A stretch of 64,000 nt of DNA from Pinus tabuliformis (GCA_031772625.1 CM062818.1:212715742-212779741), one strand, 5' to 3'. Shown: positions 12,323-22,705, numbered from the stretch's first letter. Notes: generated from the sequence alone by a model not told the origin. Numbers and translations are program-made.

Positions 12323-13792
12323 GCCAAAAGAAACTACTCTGGAGTTCTAGGCAAGGGTGTGCCAAACCTTTCGCGAAACCACAGAATACGTTTTACGGTA
12401 CGAGTGGTCGATCTTCGTGAATGCTGTGTTCACTGCATCGCGATCAGTAGGGCGGCTGACACGGCTTCCTATGGATAAAGGCTTTGTTCCTATAGGGGTC
12501 CCCCAATATACGCGACGGTACGCGGGGGCTCAAGTCCGTATTAGTGCTATCGTCCCTCAGGAGGAATCACCCACCTTCGTAGAGATCGACAGTCACTATG
12601 TTTAACGACGCCGGTTCACGTCTCTACCTAGACCTCTACTGTGTTTCATTATGTTTCAAAGCGTTGTTAGATAAATTCAGTTCTTTTTAGGTTGATCTTG
12701 CTTAGCAGTTTGCCTTTATGGATCACCACGTGATGTATATACAACTCCTAAATGCAGTCTAAGAATGATAAGCAAGCTTTTTCAATTCTTTCAACTTATG
12801 AAAACCTTAACTACTGAAGGAAAAGAAAGACATCATCTTTTCAAACAGATCATGGAGCACACACTAATGCACTTTCCCTAAATCGACATGCAAACTGTCA
12901 AAATGCACATGCACAATGCAAGTATTTCTTTTCTTCTTCCTTAATGTTGATGATTACAAAAATAAAGTTGTTGTATAATTTCGAATTCGATTTCAAGCGT
13001 AAGCAAAAAAGTTTTGTCCAATAATCAAAAGAACACCTTAAGATTCGCTCGTTTCAACACAAGAAATAATGAAATTCGAACCATATAACGAAAGCAAATG
13101 CTCAAGCAGCTATGAACAGCAATAAACTAGCTCTTAGAATCGTAACGATTCTTTCTAACAGGTCTAGATCCAAGAGGTCATAGCAAGACTAGTTCGCTTT
13201 CGCTATGGGAAACAGTGAATGACAGCAAGAAATACAATAAGAACAATCACGGTTTCAACATACAACTGAGGCGGAATGAAGGCAAAGAGAAGTGGTTTCA
13301 GCTGGGTATACAGGTTGACAGCAGGCTGCAAAAACAATATTGAAAACTGGGCAACAGACAGTGGGGAACCCCAGTTGCTCAAGGCAAAACTGGATCAGCG
13401 CAGGTACTGCACTGTCAAACAGGGATGCAGCGCAGGTAGCCCCTTAGGGACCTGCGTTGCAGTGCAGGTAGCCTTTGTTGCAGCTGCACTGAACGAGACA
13501 ACTCTCGTCCTTCCCAGATTCCGGGTCACAGTTTGCTCAAAAATCAACGGTTTTTGCTCAAATCAGAGGCTATCAGTCAAGTATACTCTAGAGGATGATT
13601 AAGGAAGATGAACACTATCACAAAGAGCAAAAGAGTCCTTGTGGATCAGCTCTTCAAATCATGAACATGCCCAGCACTGGGCTAGAGTAGCTGCCCTCTA
13701 CTTTGCATTCGAAGGACTCGCATGCAGTTCGATTCGGCACCCCCTTTGTTCCAGAGATGAATAGCAAGAATACACAAGCTACCAACAAGACA
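12323..13792. other. 5' leader of the Ogre-like element
   Basis: About 1.5 kb between the primer site and the ORF on the minus strand, with no convincing coding frame. A frame at 13276-13602 on the plus strand is antisense to the element and has no family features. GCAGGT...ACCTGC hairpins at about 13431-13470 resemble those in the LTRs. Confidence 0.5.
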
Positions 13793-13813
13793 CGATCCCC
13801 AGCGGAGTCGCCA
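13793..13813 (-). promoter_or_regulatory. primer binding site, tRNA-Arg type
   Basis: Minus strand TGGCGACTCCGCTGGGGATC, three bases inside the 5' LTR end. It is complementary to the 3' end of a tRNA ending ...CCCCAGCGGAGTCGCCA, which I recall as a plant tRNA-Arg. This primer is typical of Ogre elements. It fixes the element's orientation as minus. Confidence 0.8.
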
Positions 13814-13816
13814 GTC

Positions 13817-14862
13817 TGTTTTGGGGGAAAGTATCCAACTCGGAATGACCCTAACCCACTCTAAGGGTGACAGTTCCTTAGCAACAGCTGAAAGCAAAGC
13901 TATCTAAAGTTTCTTCTTTATGACATGCGAGAGATAAAAAGGATAGATCCACTTACCGATGTCTTGCGCAAATGGTCGATCCTATCTCCTTTGTTTGCCG
14001 CTTGCTCCCAGCTCCAAGTCTTTTCACGGGCCCAGCTACACGAGATCCTGCAAATAAGACAAGAAAAGGAAACTACAAGAAGCATGCATGCATAAATGAT
14101 TCAAGGATTAGCATAAATCAAAGACGCAAGTAAGACAATACATCATTGAAACACATGCGAATAGAAGAACCTCAAATTCTTTATTAATATATGGAAGTAA
14201 GGTTGAGGCGGTGATACAACCATGCGAGGTCCAATCCAGCATCACCTTCCCGACGGAGAGAAATCTCTTCTTCACCTCCCTCAAGCAATCACCCAATGCT
14301 CACAACTGTAAACCAACAGCAATTCTTTGCGCTAAATTCCGGCCTTCAAATCCCATGGGATGAGATCTTTATATAGAGTTTTGGAGTGAAGGTAAGTCAT
14401 GTTGATGTGTGACTTGTTGTGCTCTTCAACTCCAGTTGTTCTTCAGTCCTTCACTTGGAGTTTCTACCTTCCACTTGGAGTTCTAGAAGCTCTTAACTCA
14501 TTATTAGGCGAATCTTTTGATCACATGCCTTTCTGGAAGCTTCCTGGGCACTGGCACTTTGAGAAAAAGATTCCTCCACATGTCCAGTTACGCCCAACGC
14601 AGGTAGCCTTTGTCCTACCTGCTTTGCAATGCAGGTAGCCTTTGTTGCACCTGCTATGCAACGCAGGTACCCTTTGGAGCAGCTGCTTTGATTCAAAATT
14701 GACCTGTTTTGAGTGTTTTTTCAGTGGAAGACTGATTTGCAGAGCTGTGGTTTGCTGACCTTGTTCCTCTAAGGGTAAGAACAACATGTTTGAGGACTTT
14801 GGATCCCTCAGATTATTGACATTTCATGCTCCATGCTGTGAGGCACAAAAATGTCTATAACA
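13817..14862 (-). repeat. 5' LTR of the Ogre-like element
   Basis: 1046 bp, from TGTTTTGGGGGAAAGT to ATGTCTATAACA, directly followed by the GTTAC duplication. It contains perfect hairpins GCAGGTAG/CTACCTGC (14599-14622) and GCAGGT/ACCTGC (14631-14654). Sequence near 14370 (CTTTATATAGAGTTTTGGAG) is TATA-like, though its strand was not resolved. Confidence 0.93.
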
Positions 14863-15616
14863 GTTACTAGGCCATGTGTTCTATTTTTCAGAGATTGACC
14901 TCACTCAGCTTCGAATCCATTCAACAATTTAGCTCAACCAGAACGAAACCCATCACACCATGGATATCTGGAAATGGTAAGGTTAGGCTGAAAACAATGT
15001 CACACTTGGAAAAACCCATGCCATAACAACAAAGAGCCACATGCAATAGCATGCATGCCAAATCTAGAATGGAAAACACACATGAAAATAAATAGTTGTA
15101 AAGAATCCTATTGTAGCTGCATGATCCTGCTCTTCCTCAGTTGCTCCTTCCTTCCTCTTGCCTTCTTTTCTTTTCTTGATCCAATGCCAAAGATCTCCAA
15201 GAAATGTTGTGTGTCCAAGAGTGAGAGAGAGAGAGAATAATGAGAGATCTCCAAAACAGAAATGACAATATGTACCAACTGATCCTCAAAATCCTTTTTA
15301 TCGATTATGCCTCTATTTTCTTCATTTTACATTATTTTCCTTCATTTTCCTCCTCAAAAGCAACCTGAGACCGTTCACCTTGATTTTCTCCTAATTTTAA
15401 TTATTTTCATAACTAAATGTGCCAAAAATGTTATTTTTCCTTTCCAAAGCCTTAGCCATTTCCTTTTCTAATTTCCTTAGCCATAATAAACCAATGAACA
15501 CCCACACTAGGATGTCTTTCCCAACATTCAACTTGGAATAAGTCTCCCATCAACCATGGCTATTATTTTTCCTTTATTAACTTTTATTACATGCAATTTT
15601 CATGAGCGTTGTTACA

Positions 15617-15631
15617 TAACCCTCCCCCTTC
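15617..15631 (-). promoter_or_regulatory. polypurine tract of the TGTAACA-family element
   Basis: The minus strand reads GAAGGGGGAGGGTTA immediately before the LTR start TGTAACA. This is the expected site of plus-strand DNA priming and marks the 5394-15616 LTR as the 3' one. Confidence 0.85.
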
Positions 15632-15944
15632 ATGGAAACCATCCTCGATGTTCAATCACACCTATACCTCAGAAAAACAATTGAAGGGAAAAGATACTTC
15701 CCATAGATCTTTATAACTTACCCTGTTGTAGTATTTACAATGATCACCTTGATGAGAAAGAAAATAACATGACAACATAACATCATGACAACTATAATGA
15801 CATGAAACCCATACCACCTATTGGAGCTTTATAGGATAGCTCATGGCGGTATTTACATCCATATACATATGTACGTATATCAAACATCACCAAAACATGT
15901 ACCCAAAAAAAAACCAAACATCATATCAAAACTGCTTTGCCTCA
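15632..15944. other. 3' untranslated part of the TGTAACA-family element
   Basis: Sequence between the end of the integrase frame and the polypurine tract. No coding frame recognised. Confidence 0.5.
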
Positions 15945-18900
15945 ACCGAAAAGCAATGAAGGATACATAACCCACATATGATTCACCATCTCCCAGGTAG
16001 CTTCATTAGGCACAAGGTGCTTCCGCTACACCTTAACCTGCTCAATTTCTCAGTTCTAAATACACTAAGGCTCCAGCTGAAATTACCCATTTGGCTCCAC
16101 CTACAATACAAACCATTCAATCACATGATCAACATATTTAGCATACTTCTTAAGAAATGACACATGGAAAACATCATGGAACTTTACTATTGGAGGTAGT
16201 GCAAGTCAATAGGCTACTAGTGTGATCCTCTCAATAATCTTGAACGGTCCACAAAATCGAGGTACCAACTTGGAACATGACCCAATACTTAAGGAGCTCT
16301 TCTTTGGTTTGGTGCACAAAAACTCCTATTCCCTGACCTAAAACTCCTTCAACAACTTGTTCTCATCTGCATAGATTTTCTACCTATCTTGTGCTTCTTT
16401 CAAATTCCTCTTGATTACCTGCATTTCATGTTCAGTCCAATCAACACCCTATTCACCGGATCACTCTAACTGATGGGAGTATTACAACTTCCCCCCATAC
16501 AATACCTCAAAAAGACTCATCCTCAAGGATTCTTGATACCCATTGTTATATGAAAACTCTACCAGTGGAAGGCATTCTTCCCACTTCCGCTATCAATGCA
16601 TTACATACATCTTCAACATGTACTCCAATATCTTGTTGACACTCTCATTTTGTTCATCTATCTGTGAATGATAAGTTGTACTAGAGGCCAAATTTGTGCC
16701 CAAACCTGCAAACAAGTCCTTTCAAAACTTGAAAGTGAACTTTTCATCCCTATCTGACAAAATATTCTTTGTAACACCATGGAACCTAACCACATCTCTA
16801 ATGAATACTTATACTACATCGCTAGTGGATAATGTAGACTTCAGTAGAATGGAGTGTGAAACCTTTGTCAACCTATCCACAACAACTATGATGGAATCAT
16901 GCTATCTCACCATCCTCGACAATCCTATGATAAATTTGATGGAAATGAGCTCCCATTTCCATTATGGAATCACAATCAGCTATAGTAGTCCACTTGGGTG
17001 CTTACATTCTTCCTTCACATGCCAACAATCCAAACACCTAGCCATAAACTCTGCTACATCCTTCTCTAGATTTGGTCAATGATAGAATTTCTTCACTTTT
17101 GTGAGTGGCTTTTGATAACCTAGGTGACCTAAATATGGTTTCACATGAAACTCCCTCAATATCACCTTCTTGATCTCACTATTGTCTGGAACATATATTC
17201 TATCTCTAAACCTGACCAATCCATCTGTTGTAAGACAATAGTACACATCCTGTGCACCTGCACCTCTACATGTACTTATACCACTACTTGTACCTATACT
17301 TGTACTACTACCTGTACCTATACTCTATTGCAACCTATGCACAATCTCCATATAACTAACATCCTACTGACTTGTGTACAAGATCCTATCGTGTAGTTCT
17401 CTCCCATATGAAATCATAGTTATTATATGATTTACATGTATCTTCTTGCTAAGAGCATCTACGACCCTATTCTCCTTTCCTTTGATGTATCTGATCTCAA
17501 TATCAAACTCATTGATCGTGGCCAACCATCTAGCTTACCTGGCATTCATATTCGGTTGGTCAAACAAGTATCTCAACCCAATGTGATCACTCATCCATAC
17601 AAACCTCCTACCAAGAAGATAGTGCCTCCAAAACTTCAATGCATGAACGATTTCTGCCAACTCAAGATCATGTGTTGGATAGTTTTTCTCAGGTTCATTC
17701 AGTTTTCATGAATCATAGCACACTATCTATCCTTCGTGCATAGTCCACCAAGTCCCTCTTGCAAGCATCTATACATACTACAAATTATTTGTCCGGATAT
17801 GCGATATTTAACACTAGAGTATGTGTCAACAACTACTTGAGCTTCTCAAAACTAGCCTCACAGTCCTCTGTCCATTCAAACTTCTTACCTTTGCTTTGCA
17901 ACAATGTAATAGGATAAGCAATGTGTCAAAATTTCCTGATGAACTTCATGTAATAACCTGCCAATCCCGTGAAGGATCTCACCTCATCCACATTTCTAGG
18001 AGCTGCCCACTCCATGACAACTCTTACCTTTTCCAGATCCACTGCTATGCCCTCCTTAGAGATAACATGTCCCAAGTAATGTACCTTAGTTTGAAAGAAA
18101 CTGAACTTGTTGAGCTTATCATACAAATGATTCTCTCTAAACAACCTCAACACTGCTGCCAAATGCTCGACATGCTCTTCCTCATTTTTAGAATATACCA
18201 ATATTTCATCAATGAACACAATAACAAACTTGTCCAAATAAGGACAAAACACACTATTCATCAAACATATAAAGGTAGCTGGAGCATTAGTCAAATTGAA
18301 TGGAACTACAACAAAGTCATAATTGCCATACTTGGTCTAGAAATTTTTCTTGTAAATGTCCTCCTCTTTAATGTGTACTTGATGATATCTGGATCTCAGA
18401 TCAATCTTCAAGAACACCGCTACTCCCTTCAGCTGATTAAACAAATCATCAATCCTCAGTAACGAATATATGTTCTTGATGGTCACTTTGTTCAATTACC
18501 TGTATTCAATGCATAATCTGAGAGTACCATTTTTCTTCTTCACAAATAATACTGATGTGTCCCAAGGTGATACACTTCCCCTAATGTATCACTTGTCAAG
18601 CATCTCTTTCAATTGTAACTTTAACTCTACTAACTCAGGTGTGCTCATCTTGTAAGGTGCTTTTGATGCCGGAGCTTCCCCTGGAACTAAATCAATAGAA
18701 AAGTCTACTTCCTTGTGAGGTGGAAATTCTAAAATCCCAACAGGAAATACATCTTGAAACTACTATAGAACTAGGTACCTGCTACAAATTCTACATCCTC
18801 AACTTCCTTACCTTTGTCGCTAGAAATATGCACCACAAATAACACAAACCCTTTCCTATGACTACACTTGACCTGCATAGCTATCACCATCCTAATTGAC

Positions 18901-18953
18901 GTGGCTTTCTTATTTCCACGTAAGACTCTTCGTAACGTCATAATTTCTAACAT
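15945..18953 (-). pseudogene. Ty3/gypsy pol (RT, RNase H, integrase), decayed
   Basis: Minus-strand pol order is recognisable despite many stops and shifts. It starts near 18.9 kb with HISSDKGKEVEDV, followed by the RT entry with DFSIDLVPGEAP and PELVELKLQLKEMLDKGYIR, and LCIEYR*LNKV with a stop. RT palm residues follow in the open frame 17926-18294 (TNAPATFICLMNSV, FIDEILVYS, YLGHVISKEGIAVD). The usual FIDD is FIDE here, so the catalytic Asp pair is lost. RNase H-like sequence lies at about 17.4-17.9 kb and integrase at 16.2-17.1 kb. The C-terminus near 15.95-16.0 kb reads LVPNEATWEMVNHMW, the usual tail of this pol type. Gag, primer site and 5' LTR are missing; the element is cut off near 18.95 kb. 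Confidence 0.85.
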
Positions 18954-19065
18954 CTAAGAATGGAAATTTCAACACCATAACATCACGATTTCTAACATCT
19001 AAGCATGACAATTTTGACATTGTAACGTCACAAGTTCTAACATCTGAACGTCACAATTCTTGAAT
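18931..19065. repeat. three 45-bp tandem repeats
   Basis: Units 18931-18975, 18976-19020 and 19021-19065 share the core TTCTAACATCTAAG and a preceding TAACGTCAC. A fourth, very diverged unit may follow. The 45-bp period is a multiple of three: on the minus strand the units read as 15-residue repeats around LDVRN and DVT. They sit exactly at the point where the gypsy pol stops being recognisable. Confidence 0.8.
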
Positions 19066-19851
19066 TCTAATTGTTGCAATTTCGATGCCTTAATGTGATG
19101 ATAATGCTCATTGAAATAACGATGCCAATAATTGCGATAGAAAATTCCATCAAAATTTTGACGATCAAGGAGATGTCAAAAATATGATGGTTGAATGTTC
19201 AACATTTGGTGAAAGCTTCTTTTTTTTGTCATTATAGATACAAATTCTCATCGCAAGATGAACAAAGAGTCATCACAATTTAGTGCTATATGTAGTAGTG
19301 GTTGTCTATTACTGGTAATAATTTAAGCATAACCAAATTTTGGGGAGTAATAACCCCAAGGAGAATGAACCCAACATAGATTGTCTTCCTCATCCTCATT
19401 TTTATGAACATGAACCAAATTGAGAGCTAAAGTATAGTCTTGCTAATGCCCGTGGAACTCTAGAAGAACATTCAATTGTTGCAATTAACACCAAAAATTT
19501 GGACCATTTATCAAAGTGTTTGTCTCATCGTTATGGAGTTGTCATGCTAATCTTCTTTGTATTATTCCAATTTTATTGGATGTCTCTCAAGAGACAATTG
19601 CATATAAAATCATAAAAAATCACAAAAAGAAAAAACATAAAGAACAAAAAAATAATAAAATAAGAAGAAAAAACCTAAATCAAATGGAAAAATATATTTT
19701 TAAATAAATTTTTAAATGTAGATATTAAATTTTTATTTAAAAGTAAATAAATAAAAATATTAAAAATTTGAAAATCACTTTTAAACCAATTCAAAAAATA
19801 AAAATAAAAAACAAATTTTAGTAAACAAATTAAATAAAAATATCTTAAATA
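19066..19851. other. unassigned, A-rich towards the right end
   Basis: No coding frame recognised. From about 19610 to 19860 the plus strand is strongly A-rich. This tract ends at the PLE insertion. Confidence 0.4.
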
Positions 19852-19910
19852 AATAGATTATATGAAATTATTTTTGAAGATTCTTTGGCGAAAATCACAT
19901 AGAGATACTT

Positions 19911-19957
19911 TTGTCGACGCGTTTCGAACCAACGAGTGTGGTTCATCGTTAGGACAA
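19911..19957 (-). ncRNA. hammerhead-ribozyme-like motif, left PLE end
   Basis: On the minus strand: stem I TTGTC, then CTAACGATGA, stem II AACCA/TGGTT, the CGAAAC box, a two-base turn, GTC and GACAA closing stem I. The CTGATGA box would be perfect if three bases (AAC) were not inserted after CT. PLE terminal repeats are known to carry hammerhead ribozymes. Activity is doubtful with this box. Confidence 0.55.
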
Positions 19958-20893
19958 GTTGAATGAGGAGATCTCGCTTTTCACATTAAATAGACAGGGT
20001 TGAATGCTAAAATGACAACAACTAGATTTGATCGGGAAACTGCTAGTTTGACTTAGATAAGGGGTAAAAACTTTATTTATTTAAATAAGTTAATACGGTT
20101 ATAGTGGACCATTACAAATGTATATTAGAATTAATATATTATCGTAAATTAAATTATTTTCAAAAATATTAAAAATAGAGTGATCTATAAATAGTTAATT
20201 AAATTTTAATATAAGTTAAAGGGACATATATAAATATATTAAAATAAATTAATTTGAAATTGTTAGAATAAGTAAAAATGCATTAATTTAGAATTGTTAG
20301 ATATCCAAGTTCTTATATAAATATTAGTTAGTTCTAAAAATAGAGTAATAGTTAATTAATTAAAATAAAATTATTTTTTTATTCATAGTCAAAGAGTTTT
20401 TAGAATTATAAGTGTTAGAAAATTATTAGAAACTAATTAATAATCTATTGAAATAGTATATTAGTTTTAAATAATTATAAAATAGATTAATTTAAATTAA
20501 TTTCATAAATTAATTATAAAATAAATTACATTTAAATTAATCATCCAAGAGTTTTTAAATGTTAGAAAAATATTTTAATAACATTTTATAAATTAAAATA
20601 CAATTAATTTTATATTCATAGTCAAAGTTTTTTTTTTTAATATTACAATATTAGAAATTAATTAATAGTCAATTCAAATAGTATATTAATTAATTATAAA
20701 ATAGATTAATTTTAATTAAATTATAAATTATAAAATAATTTAAGTTTAAATTAATTGTCAAAGAGTTTTTAAATGAGTAAAATACTAGAGAATTCAAGTG
20801 CTAGAAAAATATTACCATATTAAAAATTAATTAAAAGCTTATTGAAGGGAGGGGGAGAAAATGAAGCGAACTAGTAGGAGGAGAGGGCTGGAC

Positions 20894-21217
20894 CTAGCAA
20901 CTACTCATCTTCGAGCCATCCTCTCTATTGAAATTGTTCGGCCTTTTTTCAATCTCAAGGGCTTCCCTAAACTTCCGATGATGGAATTGCGACACTCTAG
21001 CAATCACACTAGCTTCCTCAATGTAGACATGATGATTGGTTTTCTCCACATGTTCTACTAAAGTGGAAGACTTGGTTCTCATATGCTTAAGGTGAGCTGC
21101 GTGCTCACTAATCCTTTGATTAATGGAGTGACCATTCTCATCAGTATAGGGGGTCCCACAAGAACAGGGAATAATATAAACCCCTTTCATGTCCTTGGGG
21201 TAAATAGGATCCTTCAC
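20894..21217 (-). pseudogene. PLE GIY-YIG endonuclease, left copy
   Basis: A 107-codon frame beginning MKDPIYPKDMKGVYIIPCSC. The GIY half is GVY. The YIG half, YIGETG in the right copy, is YTDENG here, so the motif is broken. The downstream INQRISEH and HVEKTNHHV segments are kept. The right copy runs on past the shared MSSC end, whereas this one stops there. The reading frame is open but the enzyme is probably inactive. It would nick target DNA for target-primed reverse transcription. Confidence 0.85.
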
Positions 21218-21268
21218 AGATGTGAGGGAATTGGGTCAATAGGATCCATTTGTAAGTCCCTCAGATCT

Positions 21269-21613
21269 ATGAAGGATCCTATTGACCCCAATGACATGAA
21301 AGGGGTTTATATTATTCCCTGTTCTTGTGGGACCCCCTATATTGGTGAGACTGGTTGCTCCATTAATCAAAGGATTAGTGAGCATACAGCTGACCTTAGG
21401 CATATGAGAACCAAGTCTTCTGCTTTCGTAGAGCATGTGGAGAAAACCAATCATCATGTCTACATTAAGGAAGCTAGTGTGATTGCTAGAGTGTCGCAAT
21501 TCCATCATCGGAAGTTTAGGGAAGCCCCTAAGATTGAAAAAAGCCCAAACAATCTCAATAGAGAGGATGGCTGGAAGATGAGTAGTTGCTCGGTCCGAGC
21601 CCTTTCCTCCTAG
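21269..21613 (+). pseudogene. PLE GIY-YIG endonuclease domain, right copy (5'-truncated)
   Basis: About 114 codons with KGVYIIPCSCGTPYIGETG (GVY and YIG both present), SINQRISEH (catalytic Arg region) and HVEKTNHHV, followed by a Glu-containing tail. The CSC and HH residues fit the Cys/His-rich segment of Penelope endonucleases. The frame is open back to 21083, but upstream codons come from the inverted junction and are not genuine. The reverse transcriptase that should precede this domain is absent, so the gene is only the C-terminal domain. Among plants this domain arrangement has been reported from conifers. Confidence 0.87.
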
Positions 21614-21743
21614 TAGTTCTCTTCTTTTTCTCCCCCTCCCTTCAATAAGCTTTTAATTTTATTTTTAATATGGTAATATTTTTCTAGCACTTGAATTCTC
21701 TAGTATTTTACCCATTTAAAAACTCTTTGACGATTAATTTAAA

Positions 21744-21889
21744 CTTAATTTATTTTAATAGAGTTTAGGCTTCTGTGATCCATATTATGTTAGAGAAAGA
21801 TTTCGGCGAAAATCACATGGAAAATCATTTGTCGACGCGTCGACAAATGATTTTCCATGTGATTTTCGCCGAAATCTTAATTTATTTTA
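21744..21889. mobile_element. short insertion with a 14-bp target duplication in the right PLE arm
   Basis: CTTAATTTATTTTA occurs at 21744-21757 and again at 21876-21889. The sequence between (about 118 bp) has no counterpart in the left arm. Most of it is an 82-bp palindrome made of the PLE terminal sequence, so it is best read as a very short PLE-derived insertion. Confidence 0.8.
21797..21878. repeat. 82-bp perfect palindrome
   Basis: Every base from 21797 to 21878 pairs with its mirror around the centre ACG|CGT at 21837/21838, without a loop. Each half equals the outermost PLE sequence (GTCGACAAATGATTTTCC, then GATTTTCGCCGAAATCTT), starting at the GCGTC of the hammerhead-like motif. Confidence 0.95.
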
Positions 21890-21986
21890 TAATTCAAAAT
21901 TAAATTAAAATTAATCTATTTCATAATTAATTAATATACTATTTGAATTGACTATTAATTAATTTCTAATATTGTAATATTTAAAA

Positions 21987-22017
<31 letters not shown>

Positions 22018-22528
22018 AAAAAAAAAATCTTTGACTATGAATATAAAATTAATTTTATTTTAATTCCTTTAACTTATATTTTAATTAAAATATAATTAAC
22101 TATTACTCTATTTTCATAACTAACTAATATTTATATAAGAACTTGGATATCTAACAATTTTAAATTAATGTATTTTTACTTATTCTAACGATTTCAAGTT
22201 AATTTATTTTAATATATATTTATATATGTCCCTTTAACTTATATTAAAATTTAATTAATTATTTATAGATCACTATATTTTTAATATTTTTGAAAATAAT
22301 TTAATTTATGATAATATATTAATTCTAATATATATTTATGATTGTCCACTATAACCGTATTAACTTATTTAAATAAATAAAGTTTTTACCCCTTATCAAA
22401 GTCAAACTAGTCGTTTTTGAGTCAAATCTAGCTGTTGTCATTTTAGGTGTTACCTTGTCTAGAAAATTGGGTCATGGGATATTTTGCCCTGTCTATTTAA
22501 TGTGCAAAGCGAGATCTCCTCATTCAAC

Positions 22529-22575
22529 TTGTCCTCACGATGAACCACACTGGTTGGTTCGAAACGCGTCGACAA
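22529..22575 (+). ncRNA. hammerhead-ribozyme-like motif, right PLE end
   Basis: Mirror copy of the left motif: TTGTC (22529-22533), CT+CAC+GATGA (22534-22543), stem II ACCA/TGGT, CGAAAC ending at 22565, GTC at 22568-22570 and GACAA at 22571-22575. The same three-base interruption of the core box is present (CAC instead of AAC), so it predates the duplication or is a family trait. Confidence 0.55.
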
Positions 22576-22653
22576 AAGTATCTCTATGTGATTTTCACCG
22601 AAGAATCTTCAAAAATAGACTATACTTAAAATATAAATAAATATTAACCAACC

Positions 22654-22705
22654 TTGATATATATCTATATATATATATCTATATATATATAGATATAGAT
22701 ATATG
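22654..22705. repeat. (AT)-rich microsatellite with ATATCT units
   Basis: Alternating AT with interspersed CT and GAT (TATATCTATATATATATATC and onward), itself nearly self-complementary. Confidence 0.85.

Larger units (their letters stand above)
6750..14862 (-). mobile_element. Ogre/Tat-like LTR retrotransposon lacking pol, TSD GTTAC
   Basis: An 8113-bp insertion with a perfect 5-bp TSD (GTTAC at 6745-6749 and 14863-14867) and two 1046-bp LTRs. I count about 18 differences between the LTRs by eye (~98% identity), nearly all transitions, so it is a recent insertion. The primer site matches tRNA-Arg, as in Ogre elements. The only sizeable ORF (10515-12197, minus) has zinc knuckles and a retropepsin-like domain. 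I see no reverse transcriptase, RNase H or integrase motif in any frame. It must therefore have moved using enzymes from another element. Long non-coding flanks on both sides of the ORF are rich in stem-loops. Confidence 0.92.
5394..15616 (-). repeat. 3' LTR of a gypsy element (TGTAACA family), split by a nested element
   Basis: Outer ends are perfect 7-bp inverted repeats, TGTAACA at 5394 and TGTTACA ending at 15616. The two halves, 5394-6749 and 14863-15616, total about 2.1 kb once one copy of the GTTAC duplication is removed. They align with the solo LTR at 27034-57031 and the fragment at 60425-62157. Orientation follows from the polypurine tract directly right of 15616 and the minus-strand pol beyond it, so this is the 3' LTR. 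The matching 5' LTR was not found. The left flank CTAAG does not match the right flank, as expected when only one LTR of the element is present. Confidence 0.88.
19852..22625. mobile_element. inverted (head-to-head) pair of truncated Penelope-like elements
   Basis: Left arm 19869-21231 and right arm 21255-22617 are inverted repeats that meet at a 23-bp centre. Each arm encodes a GIY-YIG endonuclease pointing outwards, followed by an AT-rich 3' region and the same terminal sequence (GGCGAAAATCACATAG..., GTCGACGCGTTTCGAACC on the left). The reverse transcriptase of a full PLE is missing from both, so both copies are 5'-truncated. Outside the arms, AATAGATTATAT (19852-19863) and AATAGACTATAC (22614-22625) match at 10 of 12 positions. 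They look like one aged target duplication around the whole pair, implying insertion as a unit. The family is inferred from the endonuclease. Confidence 0.85.

Noticed and set aside
13276..13602. 108-codon plus-strand frame
   Set aside because: It lies in the leader of the minus-strand Ogre-like element, antisense to it, overlaps hairpin repeats and has no family features.
16696..18462. several plus-strand frames of 80-213 codons
   Set aside because: They are antisense to the gypsy pol on the minus strand, whose RT and integrase motifs are clear in other frames.
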